A program made the position numbers and the translations under genes. Below the pieces are notes generated by a model. It was not told where the DNA came from. It made no database searches and saw only the letters and a list, made by a program, of their open reading frames with translations. Shown here piece after piece: positions 1 through 6,381 of a stretch of DNA of 10,082 bases; positions within the stretch are counted from its first letter, which is position 1, and each line of letters starts with the position of its first letter. Origin of the DNA: an uncultured Chloroflexota bacterium (GTDB lineage Bacteria > Chloroflexota > Anaerolineae > Aggregatilineales > Phototrophicaceae); assembly GCA_903904765.1 (NCBI GenBank), contig CAIVEA010000232.1, positions 1-10,082 on the forward strand, in the 5' to 3' direction.

Positions 1-2
1 GA

Positions 3-116
3 TCTGGATTTAATTGGCAGATCAGTATTGCCTTAGTTCCGGGCATGGCAGCGCGTGAAGTTGTAGTGAGCTCATTGGCAACGGTCTATGCCTTATCCAG
101 CACTGGTGCTGATGCT
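3..116 (+). pseudogene. feoB: FeoB ferrous iron transporter fragment (C-terminal permease part)
   Basis: Read in the third frame, these bases give about 38 residues (with the segments GFNWQISIALVPGMAAREV and SSLATVYALSSTG) that I recognise as the C-terminal membrane part of proteobacterial-type FeoB, the GTP-driven Fe(II) importer of the inner membrane. The start lies outside the window. The family resemblance stops at about base 116; the frame then runs through 12 unrelated residues to a TGA at 153-155. FeoB normally continues for well over a hundred residues beyond this motif, so the gene is cut off here. From about base 100 another frame encodes an unrelated extracellular protein, so the two genes meet at 95-120. 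The first 100 bases are close to 49% GC, lower than the coding DNA that follows. The identification rests on memory of the motif, not on a search. Confidence 0.68.
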
Positions 117-477
117 GCCAGATGGCACAGCCAGTCGCACGCAAACCGATTCTGAGGGCAACTTCATCTTTGCAGGGTTGCTGCCCGGCGCATACCGCAT
201 TGACGCATCTTGCGGCGGTTTTCTAGGCGCGACGGTGATGTTCACGCTGACCGATGGGCAGCAATTGGCGCTACCGCCAGTGGCGCTGGCGGCGGGAGAT
301 ACCAACAGCGATAACCGCATTGATCTGCTGGATGCGGCGCTGGTGGCTTCCAATCTCGATCATGCCGCCGACCTGATTCCGCAGGCCGATCTGAACCATG
401 ATGGCATGGTGGATGTGCGCGATCTGACGCTCATCGGGATGCAATTCGGCAAGACTGGTCCCCTGAACTGGTCGTAA
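88..477 (+). CDS. 3' end of a secreted protein: carboxypeptidase-regulatory-like domain plus C-terminal dockerin-type tail
   Basis: This is the tail of a larger extracellular protein. About residues 5-60 fit the end of a carboxypeptidase-regulatory-like (transthyretin-fold) domain, with the pattern TDSEGNFIFAGLLPGAYRI. Residues 69-125 form a dockerin-type tail with two calcium-loop repeats, DTNSDNRIDLLD and DLNHDGMVDVRD, each followed by a short helix, and the ending GKTGPLNWS. Such tails are common at the ends of large surface or secreted proteins in Anaerolineae, where cohesin partners are often unknown. The ATG at 88 is probably not a genuine start: it lies in the join with feoB-like DNA, has no Shine-Dalgarno sequence, and the domain is missing its first strands. 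Two upstream stops in this frame (34-36 and 64-69) show the 5' part is absent. A strong terminator follows the stop by 17 bases. Confidence 0.75.
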   Translation: MPYPALVLMLPDGTASRTQTDSEGNFIFAGLLPGAYRIDASCGGFLGATVMFTLTDGQQLALPPVALAAGDTNSDNRIDLLDAALVASNLDHAADLIPQADLNHDGMVDVRDLTLIGMQFGKTGPLNWS

Positions 478-494
478 ACAACGCTTGTTGCAAG

Positions 495-527
495 AACATC
501 CTGCCCGGTGCAGGATGTTTTTGTTTA
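495..527 (+). terminator. Rho-independent terminator after the dockerin gene
   Basis: A perfect 10-bp stem, AACATCCTGC (495-504) with GCAGGATGTT (510-519), encloses the 5-base loop CCGGT and runs into a T-rich tail TTTTTGTTT (518-526). It begins 17 bases after the TAA of the dockerin gene on the same strand, the expected place for an intrinsic terminator. It separates that gene from the hydrolase downstream, which must therefore have its own promoter in 528-610. Confidence 0.9.
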
Positions 528-528
528 C

Positions 529-553
529 AGAATTGTTCCAATTCTCCGAATTG
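529..553. promoter_or_regulatory. Operator-like array of alternating GAATTG/CAATTC half-sites before the hydrolase
   Basis: AGAATTG (529-535), TTC, CAATTCT (539-545) is a perfect 7-bp inverted repeat with a 3-base centre. A third copy, GAATTG, sits at 548-553, so the half-sites start at 530, 539 and 548 with a constant 9-base step. The array lies just downstream of a terminator and about 70 bases before the hydrolase start, where a repressor or activator site would be expected. A weak promoter, TTGTTC (533-538) with 18 bases to TAGACT (557-562), would overlap it. No T-run follows, so it is not a second terminator. The regulator is unknown. Confidence 0.35.
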
Positions 554-610
554 CATTAGACTCCCATAGATAGGGAAGCTGTTGGGGCATCCCGTTTTAT
601 CCAACCTAAA

Positions 611-616
611 AAGGAG
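611..616 (+). promoter_or_regulatory. Ribosome binding site that fixes the hydrolase start at 624
   Basis: AAGGAG lies 7 bases before the ATG at 624-626. It decides against the longer reading from a TTG at 582, which has no such signal and would place 14 hydrophilic residues in front of an otherwise ideal signal peptide. Confidence 0.85.
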
Positions 617-623
617 CTTACGA

Positions 624-2096
624 ATGCGTCGTCTACTGGGAGTCGTATTCGCGTTGTGCTGTTTGGTCGCCGCGCCCGTGCTGGCGCAGGACGCGCTACC
701 GCGTGTAGAAGCCACCGATTGCTGGATGGAATTGCCGGAGGGCGTGGTAGAAGGGGAGAATGTGGAGTGCGGCTACTTGTTCGTGCCGGAAGATCGCAGC
801 AGCGCCGATAGCCCGACCATTCAACTGGCCTATCTGGTGCTTCATGCCGTTGACGAAGCCAAACCCGATCCGATTATCTACCTGTCGGGCGGTCCCGGCG
901 GGAATGCGGTGGCCGAACTGGATGGTTGGCTGGAAATTCGCTATCTGCAAGACCGCGACCTGATTCTGCTCGACCAGCGCGGCACGGGTTACTCGATTCC
1001 CACACTGAATTGCCCGGAGAGCGAAGCGGGCGAGGAGGACGCGACTCAGGCGTGCCATGACCGTCTGGTGAGTGAAGGCGTGAACCTGCAAGCCTACAAC
1101 AGTGCCGAGAACGCGGCGGATGTGGCGGATTTGCGGGTGGCTTTGGGCTATGACGAGTGGAATTTGTACGGCATTTCCTACGGCACGCGGCTGGCGCTGA
1201 CCGTGATGCGCGATCATCCTGAAGGCGTGCGGAGCGTGGTGATCGACTCGGTGTATCCGCCCGAAGTCAGCTCGTGGGAAGAATACGGAGCGAATACGGC
1301 GGACGTGTTCAGCCGCTTGTTCGCGGCTTGCGCGGATGACCCGGACTGCGGCGACGCTTACCCCGATCTGGAGCAGACCTTTTACGCGACGGTGGACGAG
1401 TTGAACGCGCAGCCCGCCGAGTATGTGGGCGTGGATGCTGAAACGGGCGAAGAAGTTGACCAGACGCTCAGCGGCAATGATTTGATTGACCGCGTGTTCC
1501 AACTGCTGTACTCGTCCGAGAGCATTCCATTCCTGCCGTGGGTGATGACTGAAGTGGCGGCGGGCAACTATACCGCGCTAAACGATCTCGAATCCGGCGC
1601 GACGCAGCAAGAAGGCTTCCGGGCGCTGCGGCAGGATGAGGATGTTTCGGATAGCGAAGGCATGAACCTGTCGGTGGAATGTCAGGAAGAAGTGGCTTTC
1701 CTGAACGAAGATACGGCGCTGGCGAACGTTCCCGCAGAACCTGCTCCCCTTGCAGAGAACAGTATCGGCGCGATTCAGGGGACGTTCAGCGATTGCCAGA
1801 TTTGGGACGTGGCGGCGGGTGACACGATTGAAGCGGAGCCTGTAACCAGTGATATTCCCACGTTGGTCGCGGCGGGCGAGTTTGACCCGATCACTCCGGC
1901 GAAATGGGCGCAGAGCGCCGCCAGCCACCTGCCGAACAGCTATTTCTTCCTGTTCCCCGGCGGCGGGCATGGCGTGATTGACATGAACCAGTGTTCGCAG
2001 GACATCATGCAGGCCTTCCTCGATGACCCCACGCAAGAGCCGGACTCAAGCTGTATCGCCGAGATGGGCGCACCGCTGTGGGCGCTGCCGCAGTAG
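624..2096 (+). CDS. Secreted alpha/beta hydrolase, TAP/S33 peptidase-like
   Basis: 490-residue alpha/beta hydrolase of the group with a TAP-like C-terminal domain, related to tripeptidyl and prolyl aminopeptidases (S33-type). Residues 1-21 are a signal peptide (MRRLLG, hydrophobic core, cleavage after PVLA), so the enzyme is exported. The oxyanion segment SGGPGG is at 88-93, DQRGTGYS at 117-124, the nucleophile elbow GISYG at 183-187 (Ser185), and the C-terminal GEFDPITP and GGGHG motifs supply Asp421 and His449, so the catalytic triad looks intact. Ten cysteines in the mature chain (33, 49, 130, 144, 236, 242, 353, 391, 457, 477) suggest disulfide bonds. Likely substrates are short peptides or amide/ester compounds taken up as nutrients; the exact one cannot be read. 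The start is fixed by AAGGAG at 611-616. It is a single gene with its own upstream regulatory region and a hairpin downstream. Confidence 0.92.
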   Translation: MRRLLGVVFALCCLVAAPVLAQDALPRVEATDCWMELPEGVVEGENVECGYLFVPEDRSSADSPTIQLAYLVLHAVDEAKPDPIIYLSGGPGGNAVAELDGWLEIRYLQDRDLILLDQRGTGYSIPTLNCPESEAGEEDATQACHDRLVSEGVNLQAYNSAENAADVADLRVALGYDEWNLYGISYGTRLALTVMRDHPEGVRSVVIDSVYPPEVSSWEEYGANTADVFSRLFAACADDPDCGDAYPDLEQTFYATVDELNAQPAEYVGVDAETGEEVDQTLSGNDLIDRVFQLLYSSESIPFLPWVMTEVAAGNYTALNDLESGATQQEGFRALRQDEDVSDSEGMNLSVECQEEVAFLNEDTALANVPAEPAPLAENSIGAIQGTFSDCQIWDVAAGDTIEAEPVTSDIPTLVAAGEFDPITPAKWAQSAASHLPNSYFFLFPGGGHGVIDMNQCSQDIMQAFLDDPTQEPDSSCIAEMGAPLWALPQ

Positions 2097-2111
2097 TAAA
2101 AATTGTCTTTC

Positions 2112-2146
2112 GTAGGGGACGGCCTGCGTGCCGTCCCGCCTTTTCC
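2112..2146. terminator. Palindromic hairpin between convergent genes, possible bidirectional terminator or dispersed repeat
   Basis: GGGACGGC (2116-2123), loop CTGCGT, GCCGTCCC (2130-2137) is a perfect 8-bp GC-rich stem followed on the plus strand by GCCTTTTCC. It sits in the 82-base gap between the hydrolase stop (2096) and the methyltransferase stop (2179), which converge. The T-run is only modest, so termination is plausible but not certain. The leader CGTAGGGG before a GC-rich palindrome resembles short intergenic repeats I recall from many bacterial genomes; whether this copy belongs to such a family needs a genome search. Confidence 0.6.
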
Positions 2147-2178
2147 TTACGATAATGGCGATTTGATGCGGGACACCT

Positions 2179-3357
2179 TTACCTCCGCGTCACCGGATGC
2201 TCCTCGCACACCAGCGTGTACGGTTGTCCGCGCAGGCGGCACAGCACCACCGTGCGCGATTGTGTCCCCTTCAGTTTCAACTGCGGGAGGAGCGTCTCTG
2301 GCGTGATGGGCGACCCGCGCTTCTTGACCGTCACCGTTCCCACATCGGACTCGCGCAGCAGCGCCCGCAGCCGCTTGATGTTGAACGGCAGCACCGCGAG
2401 GATGCGCCACGAACGCGCCCATGCCGTCTGCGGCGGTTGGTCAGCCGTCAGGTAGGCGATGGTGTCATCCAGAAAGGCCGCGTCCCACACGACGGCGGCA
2501 TCCCGCACCAGTCCGGCGCGGAGCAGGGCGGGGTCAGGTTCGATCAGCCAGTGACGCGGCGCATCCAGCAGGGCAGGTGGTTCTGCGCCTTCGCGCGCCC
2601 AGACCTGCGCCGAGTCGCCTTCCAGCAGCACCGCGCGGCAGCCTTCCCAGCCTGCGCCGCGCCACAGCAGCGCCTCTTTCAAATCACCCTCTACCGAGAT
2701 GAATTCCACCCCGCCGCCGTAGCTTTCGATCTGCTCCAGAGTAACCCCCGGTGAGAGTTTGGCGGCCACCAGCGGTTGTGACCAACGGTTCAGCGTGGCG
2801 AGGGGCGGTTGATAGCGTTCGACGTGGTGGATGCGGTTGCCCTGCGCGTCGCGGCGGGCGGGGTCGAAGAACACCGCATCGGCGGGGGGCAGGTCGCCCG
2901 TCACATCGCCCACCTCGAACTGTGCCGACAGACCGCAGACCGCCGCATTGTGCCGCGCCAGCGCCACCCGTACTTCATCAAGGTCTAGCCCCGTCACCTG
3001 TGTACCTGCCGCTGCCAGTGCCAGCGCGTCCGAGCCGATGCCGCAGCAGGCATCCACCACGCGCAATCCGGCGAAGCGGGCAGCACGGTAGCGGCGCACC
3101 AGCGGGTGGCTGGCCTGTTCCAGCGCGGGGCGCGTGAATAACATGCGTTCCGCGTCCGCGCCGAACTTCTCCACCGCTTTCTGGCGCAACCGCGCCTGTT
3201 CCAGCGCCGCGCCCGCCTCGGTACTGCTCAGGCTGCGGCGCAGGCGGGTGAGCAGGGCGAGAGTGCGCGAGTCGCTCAAATCCTCGGTTGCCAGCGCCGC
3301 CAGAGTTTCGCGCCCCTGCGGCGAGGTGAGGAAGGCCGCGTCCTGAAGCGTGAACAC
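2179..3357 (-). CDS. Class I SAM-dependent methyltransferase with C-terminal THUMP-like domain
   Basis: 392-residue protein. Residues 1-95 form a helical N-terminal region, 96-245 a Rossmann-type methyltransferase core with motif I VDACCGIGSDALALA (101-115), an acidic GLDLDE (123-128) and a catalytic-loop-like FFDPARRD (163-170). Residues from about 320 match the THUMP-like C-terminal domain (VKKRGSPITPE at 344-354, then LKLKGTQSRTVVLCR at 360-374). THUMP-type domains often bind RNA, so RNA modification is a reasonable guess, but the substrate of this family is not established to my knowledge. The GTG at 3357 is preferred because the family-like sequence FTLQDAAFL begins there; it lies one base past the mutase stop. 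A TTG at 3390 would add 11 residues inside the mutase gene. Neither start has a good Shine-Dalgarno, so reinitiation after the mutase is likely. Confidence 0.87.
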   Translation of the reverse strand: MFTLQDAAFLTSPQGRETLAALATEDLSDSRTLALLTRLRRSLSSTEAGAALEQARLRQKAVEKFGADAERMLFTRPALEQASHPLVRRYRAARFAGLRVVDACCGIGSDALALAAAGTQVTGLDLDEVRVALARHNAAVCGLSAQFEVGDVTGDLPPADAVFFDPARRDAQGNRIHHVERYQPPLATLNRWSQPLVAAKLSPGVTLEQIESYGGGVEFISVEGDLKEALLWRGAGWEGCRAVLLEGDSAQVWAREGAEPPALLDAPRHWLIEPDPALLRAGLVRDAAVVWDAAFLDDTIAYLTADQPPQTAWARSWRILAVLPFNIKRLRALLRESDVGTVTVKKRGSPITPETLLPQLKLKGTQSRTVVLCRLRGQPYTLVCEEHPVTRR

Positions 3358-3358
3358 G

Positions 3359-4972
3359 CTAGATGCTGACGTTGGGGCGATATTCGCCAAATACGCCGCG
3401 CAGCGTGTGGCAGATTTCGCCCAGCGTGAGATCGTTCTCGACGCAGGTGATGAACAGCGGCATCAGGTTCTCGCCCGTTCTGGCGGCCTGCTCCAGATGA
3501 GCGCGGAGTTCCGCCACTTTGCCGTTGTCGCGGTTGGTACGCAGTTCCGCCAGTTTGCTGCGCTGGCTGGCTTCGATGGCCGGGTCAACCCGCAGCAGAT
3601 CGGGGTGGGTGGCTTCCTGCGTGGTGAACTGGTTCACGCCCACGATGACCTGTTCGCCACTTTCCACCGCCTGTTGATAGGCATAGGCCGCGTCCTGAAT
3701 TTCGTTGTTGATGAAACCGCGTTCGATGGCCGCCAGCGCCCCGCCCATGTCGTCAATCTGCGACAGGTAATTCTGTGCGCGGGTGATGATCTCCCCCGTT
3801 AGGGCTTCGATGGCATAGCTGCCGGCCAGCGGATCAACTGTGTCTGCCGCGCCCGTTTCGTAGGCGATGATCTGTTGAGTTCGCAGCGCCACCTGCACCG
3901 CTTTTTCGGTGGGCAGCGCCAGCGCCTCATCCATGCTGTTGGTGTGCAGCGATTGTGTGCCGCCCAGCACCGCCGCCATCGCTTGCAGTGCCACGCGCAC
4001 GATGTTGTTCTCTGGTTGCTGCGCGGTGAGGGTGCTGCCGCCGGTTTGTGTGTGGAACTTCAACTGCCAGCTACGCGGATTCTTCGCGCCGAAGCGTTCG
4101 CGCATGATTTGCGCCCACAGTTTGCGGGCGGCGCGGTATTTGGCGATTTCTTCGAGGAAGTGGTTGTGCGCGTTGAAAAAGAATGACAACTGCGGCGCGA
4201 AATCATCCACCGCCAGCCCCGCTTTCACCGCCGCTTCCACATAGGCGATGCCGTTCGCCAGCGTGAAGGCCACCTCTTGCACGGCGGTGCAACCTGCTTC
4301 GCGGATGTGGTAGCCGCTGATGCTGATGGTGTTCCAGTGCGGCACGTCGGTTTTGCAGTAGGCGAACAGGTCGGTAATCAGGCGCATGGAAGGCGCGGGC
4401 GGGAAGATGTACGTGCCGCGTGCGATATATTCCTTCAGGATATCGTTCTGCACGGTGCCGCGCAGTTTATCTGCCGCCACGCCCTGCCGCTTGCCCACCG
4501 CAATATACATGGCGAGCAAAATGGTGGCCGGCGCGTTGATGGTCATGCTGGTGGAAACCTGATCCAGCGGGATGCTCTCGAACAGCCGCGCCATGTCGTG
4601 AATGCTGCTGATGCTCACGCCCACTTTACCCACTTCGCCCAGCGCCATCGGGTCGTCGGCATCGTAGCCGATTTGCGTGGGTAGGTCGAAGGCTACCGAA
4701 AGGCCGGTCTGCCCATTCGCCAGCAGGTAGCGGTAGCGGGCGTTGGATTCCTCGGCGGTGGCATAGCCGGCATACTGGCGCATCGTCCAGAAGCGCCCCC
4801 GGTACATGGTGGGCTGTACGCCGCGTGTGAACGGATATTCCCCCGGTTGCCCCAGATTGGCGGCGTAATCCAGCGGCGCGTCGTCCGGCGTGTAGGTGCG
4901 TTTCAGCGGAATGCCGGAGGAGGTCAGAAATTCCGGCTTACGTTCGTTTGATCCGGCAGGTTTGGCGGACAT
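3359..4972 (-). CDS. Methylmalonyl-CoA mutase large (alpha) chain, catalytic domain only
   Basis: 537-residue substrate-binding (TIM-barrel) chain of a coenzyme B12-dependent acyl-CoA mutase, interconverting methylmalonyl-CoA and succinyl-CoA in propionate and odd-chain or branched-chain carbon metabolism. Landmarks are [17 protein letters not shown] (61-77), [14 protein letters not shown] (91-104), [17 protein letters not shown] (181-197), SGYH (219-222) and [12 protein letters not shown] (307-318). Tyr67 and Arg185 align with Tyr89 and Arg207 of the Propionibacterium enzyme, the pair that distinguishes methylmalonyl-CoA mutase from isobutyryl- and 2-hydroxyisobutyryl-CoA mutases, which carry Phe or Ile and Gln. 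The chain ends at [12 protein letters not shown], so the C-terminal cobalamin-binding domain is absent and must come from a separate small subunit, which is not in this window. The ATG at 4972 has TGAGGAT six bases upstream. The methyltransferase gene starts right after its stop. Confidence 0.95.
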   Translation of the reverse strand: MSAKPAGSNERKPEFLTSSGIPLKRTYTPDDAPLDYAANLGQPGEYPFTRGVQPTMYRGRFWTMRQYAGYATAEESNARYRYLLANGQTGLSVAFDLPTQIGYDADDPMALGEVGKVGVSISSIHDMARLFESIPLDQVSTSMTINAPATILLAMYIAVGKRQGVAADKLRGTVQNDILKEYIARGTYIFPPAPSMRLITDLFAYCKTDVPHWNTISISGYHIREAGCTAVQEVAFTLANGIAYVEAAVKAGLAVDDFAPQLSFFFNAHNHFLEEIAKYRAARKLWAQIMRERFGAKNPRSWQLKFHTQTGGSTLTAQQPENNIVRVALQAMAAVLGGTQSLHTNSMDEALALPTEKAVQVALRTQQIIAYETGAADTVDPLAGSYAIEALTGEIITRAQNYLSQIDDMGGALAAIERGFINNEIQDAAYAYQQAVESGEQVIVGVNQFTTQEATHPDLLRVDPAIEASQRSKLAELRTNRDNGKVAELRAHLEQAARTGENLMPLFITCVENDLTLGEICHTLRGVFGEYRPNVSI

Positions 4973-4985
4973 GGTGCATCCTCAC

Positions 4986-5000
4986 TGCGAATGGTTCGCA
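4986..5000. promoter_or_regulatory. Small palindrome just upstream of the mutase gene
   Basis: TGCGAA (4986-4991), TGG, TTCGCA (4995-5000) is a perfect 6-bp inverted repeat 13 bases before the mutase ATG and directly next to its Shine-Dalgarno (4978-4984). It could be a repressor site or a hairpin affecting translation initiation. A 15-base palindrome can also arise by chance. Confidence 0.3.
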
Positions 5001-5006
5001 TCATGG

Positions 5007-5038
5007 TTGACAATACACTGTTCAGATTAGCGTATGGT
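5007..5038 (+). promoter_or_regulatory. Candidate promoter for the membrane protein gene
   Basis: A perfect TTGACA (-35 type) stands at 5007-5012. The matching -10 is poor: GCGTAT at a 17-base spacing (5030-5035) or TATGGT at 20 (5033-5038). A second, weaker choice is TTGAAA at 5091-5096 with CTATTA at 5115-5120. If the first is used, the long inverted repeat at 5057-5082 lies in the 5' untranslated region. The assignment is tentative. Confidence 0.25.
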
Positions 5039-5056
5039 GCGGGCTTCGACAATCCA

Positions 5057-5082
5057 ATTCGTCACCTTTCGGGGTGACGAAT
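5057..5082. promoter_or_regulatory. Perfect 10-bp inverted repeat between divergent mutase and membrane protein genes
   Basis: ATTCGTCACC (5057-5066), TTTCGG, GGTGACGAAT (5073-5082). The arms pair completely over 10 bp with a 6-base centre. No gene on the plus strand lies upstream to be terminated, and only a short T-run (5089-5092) follows, so an operator or a leader hairpin for the membrane protein gene is more likely than an ordinary terminator. On the minus strand it lies 85 bases before the mutase start, so a regulator bound here could also affect the mutase. Confidence 0.45.
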
Positions 5083-5147
5083 CCCCTGTTTTGAAAATAG
5101 ATTTTGGGTGTACGCTATTACCATCGGGTAAACGTAATAGTTTGAAT

Positions 5148-5154
5148 AAAGGAG
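5148..5154 (+). promoter_or_regulatory. Ribosome binding site that fixes the membrane protein start at 5163
   Basis: AAAGGAG lies 8 bases before the ATG at 5163-5165. It rules out the longer reading from 5034, whose extra 43 residues are not hydrophobic, resemble nothing I know and run through the inverted repeat at 5057-5082. Confidence 0.85.
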
Positions 5155-5162
5155 CAGGCAAT

Positions 5163-5759
5163 ATGAATATTCTGATCGGTTTAGTTTCGATGGTGATCGG
5201 GGCGGTGGTCTGTTTTTCCGGCTATCGCATCTTTCGGGTGGTGCTAATGCTGGTCGGCTTTCTGGTAGGTTTCGTGGTTGGCATGGCGATTATGTCGAGC
5301 AGCGGCGGCATCGGGCAACTTCTGGTGGGCGTGGTGGTTGGTTTAATCGGTGCAGGCATCTTCTATGCGCTGTATTTCGTCGGCATCTTTCTGGCAGGAG
5401 CGTTTCTGGGCGCAGGCTTGGCAGCGATGCTGGTTTCGCTCCTTAATATCGGCGGTGGCGTGGCGACGATTCTGGTGCTGGTCGGCCTGATCGGTGGTGC
5501 GATTCTGGCGCTGGTGCTGAACAAGCTAATGATCGTCATCTCCACCGCGTTCGGCGGTGCTGGCACGCTGGTGGAAGGCGCGGTGATGATTCTGCCGGGG
5601 GTGTTCGGCAGCGCCGCTACGACTCTCAACTACTCGATTCTGGTCAGCTTCAACGCGCTCGGCGTGATCGCGTGGCTGGCGCTGGGCGTGGCGGGCGTGG
5701 TGGTGCAGTATCGCAACAACAAGGCCGACATCGAATCCAGTAAGCCGATGAAGGGCTAA
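5163..5759 (+). CDS. Polytopic membrane protein, DUF4203/TMEM198-like
   Basis: 198-residue, very hydrophobic and glycine-rich protein with about seven membrane segments, near residues 2-18, 26-44, 51-68, 69-94, 100-119, 121-148 and 165-183, ending in a short polar tail (YRNNKADIESSKPMKG) probably in the cytoplasm. The pattern GYRIFRVVLMLVGFLVGFVVG (split at 20-30 and 31-40) with repeated small-residue motifs fits the DUF4203 / TMEM198-like family, whose function in bacteria is unknown. No charged transport site or catalytic motif is visible. The strong Shine-Dalgarno at 5148-5154 sets the start. It is a single gene, divergent from the mutase and ending only two bases from the convergent CYTH gene. 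The family call is from recall of the pattern and is moderately sure; the membrane nature is certain. Confidence 0.8.
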   Translation: MNILIGLVSMVIGAVVCFSGYRIFRVVLMLVGFLVGFVVGMAIMSSSGGIGQLLVGVVVGLIGAGIFYALYFVGIFLAGAFLGAGLAAMLVSLLNIGGGVATILVLVGLIGGAILALVLNKLMIVISTAFGGAGTLVEGAVMILPGVFGSAATTLNYSILVSFNALGVIAWLALGVAGVVVQYRNNKADIESSKPMKG

Positions 5760-5761
5760 AG

Positions 5762-6355
5762 CTAACGGGTGAAGTCTTCTGCGCTGACGGTCACACCTTT
5801 GAAGTTCTCGAAGGTCAGATCGTGGCAGGTGAGGCGCATGAGGAGCTTCACACGCTCGAACAGGACGGTATAGCTGGCGGTCAGGCGCGGCAGGCGCTCC
5901 AGATTCAGGCGCTGGATGGCGGCGGTGATCGCTTCCGCCGTGCCTTCAATCTCCACAAAGTTGCCGTAGGGCAGTTCGTCCAGCACCACCTCGCACCCAT
6001 CCAGCGTGTAGGTGGTGCGGTATTTTTCGTACACGAAGTAGGGCGTGTAGCCCAGTTTGCCGAGGATGGTCTGCATCGCGTCGAAGTCGCTCACCTCGAC
6101 CTCGGCCTCATAGCGCGACAGGATGCCGTCAACCGCTTTGCCGGACTCTTTGTAAGTCAGGCGTACCCGGCTGTCCTGCCGCAGCCGCACCACAATTCCG
6201 CGTCCGGTCAGGGTGGATTGCGCGTCCTCGTAGCGCACGTTGCGCTCGTACACACGCGGAGCCGCCAGCGCCGCGCCTAGCTGTTCCAACTGCGCCTGCA
6301 CCGCGCTCAAATCCGGTACGTACAGCTTCACTTCGGTTTCGGTGTAGGTGGACAT
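5762..6355 (-). CDS. CYTH-domain protein (class IV adenylate cyclase / triphosphatase family)
   Basis: 197-residue CYTH-fold protein. These tunnel-shaped enzymes bind triphosphate compounds with metal ions; members act as CyaB-type adenylyl cyclases, thiamine triphosphatases or inorganic triphosphatases. Visible family residues: the ExExK signature (Glu6, Glu8, Lys10), VVRLRQ (55-60, Arg57 and Arg59), LTYKE (66-70, Lys69), the acidic run Glu83/Glu85/Glu87, EKYR (110-113), and VVLDELPYGNFVEIEG (123-138). All charged positions of the tunnel seem present, so it should be active. The sequence alone does not tell cyclase from phosphatase; the nearby ppx gene makes an inorganic triphosphate role attractive, as inference. 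The start at 6355 is preferred over 6385 because AAAGGA lies directly upstream and the signature then begins at residue 6, as usual. It lies 26 bases after the toxin gene on the same strand. Confidence 0.88.
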   Translation of the reverse strand: MSTYTETEVKLYVPDLSAVQAQLEQLGAALAAPRVYERNVRYEDAQSTLTGRGIVVRLRQDSRVRLTYKESGKAVDGILSRYEAEVEVSDFDAMQTILGKLGYTPYFVYEKYRTTYTLDGCEVVLDELPYGNFVEIEGTAEAITAAIQRLNLERLPRLTASYTVLFERVKLLMRLTCHDLTFENFKGVTVSAEDFTR

Positions 6356-6381
6356 AGTTTCCTTTTTGCAGATGCGGATGG

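Noticed and set aside
582..623. TTG start at 582 giving a 504-residue hydrolase
   Set aside because: It has no Shine-Dalgarno and would spoil a classic signal peptide; AAGGAG at 611-616 points to the ATG at 624.
696..1502. 268-residue open frame on the minus strand opposite the hydrolase
   Set aside because: It is an antisense shadow with no recognisable domain; the plus-strand hydrolase has all its catalytic motifs.
2103..2306. 67-residue plus-strand open frame after the hydrolase
   Set aside because: It translates the palindromic hairpin and the antisense of the methyltransferase tail, and the ORF has no ribosome site.
3350..4684. Plus-strand open frames opposite the mutase
   Set aside because: They are shadows in a GC-rich gene, with low-complexity His/Ala/Val content and no ribosome sites.
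5034..5162. 43-residue N-terminal extension of the membrane protein
   Set aside because: It crosses the inverted repeat and likely promoter region, has no family resemblance, and AAAGGAG supports 5163.
4973..5162. Cobalamin riboswitch before the mutase
   Set aside because: No B12-box-like sequence or multi-stem leader is visible; only two simple inverted repeats were found.
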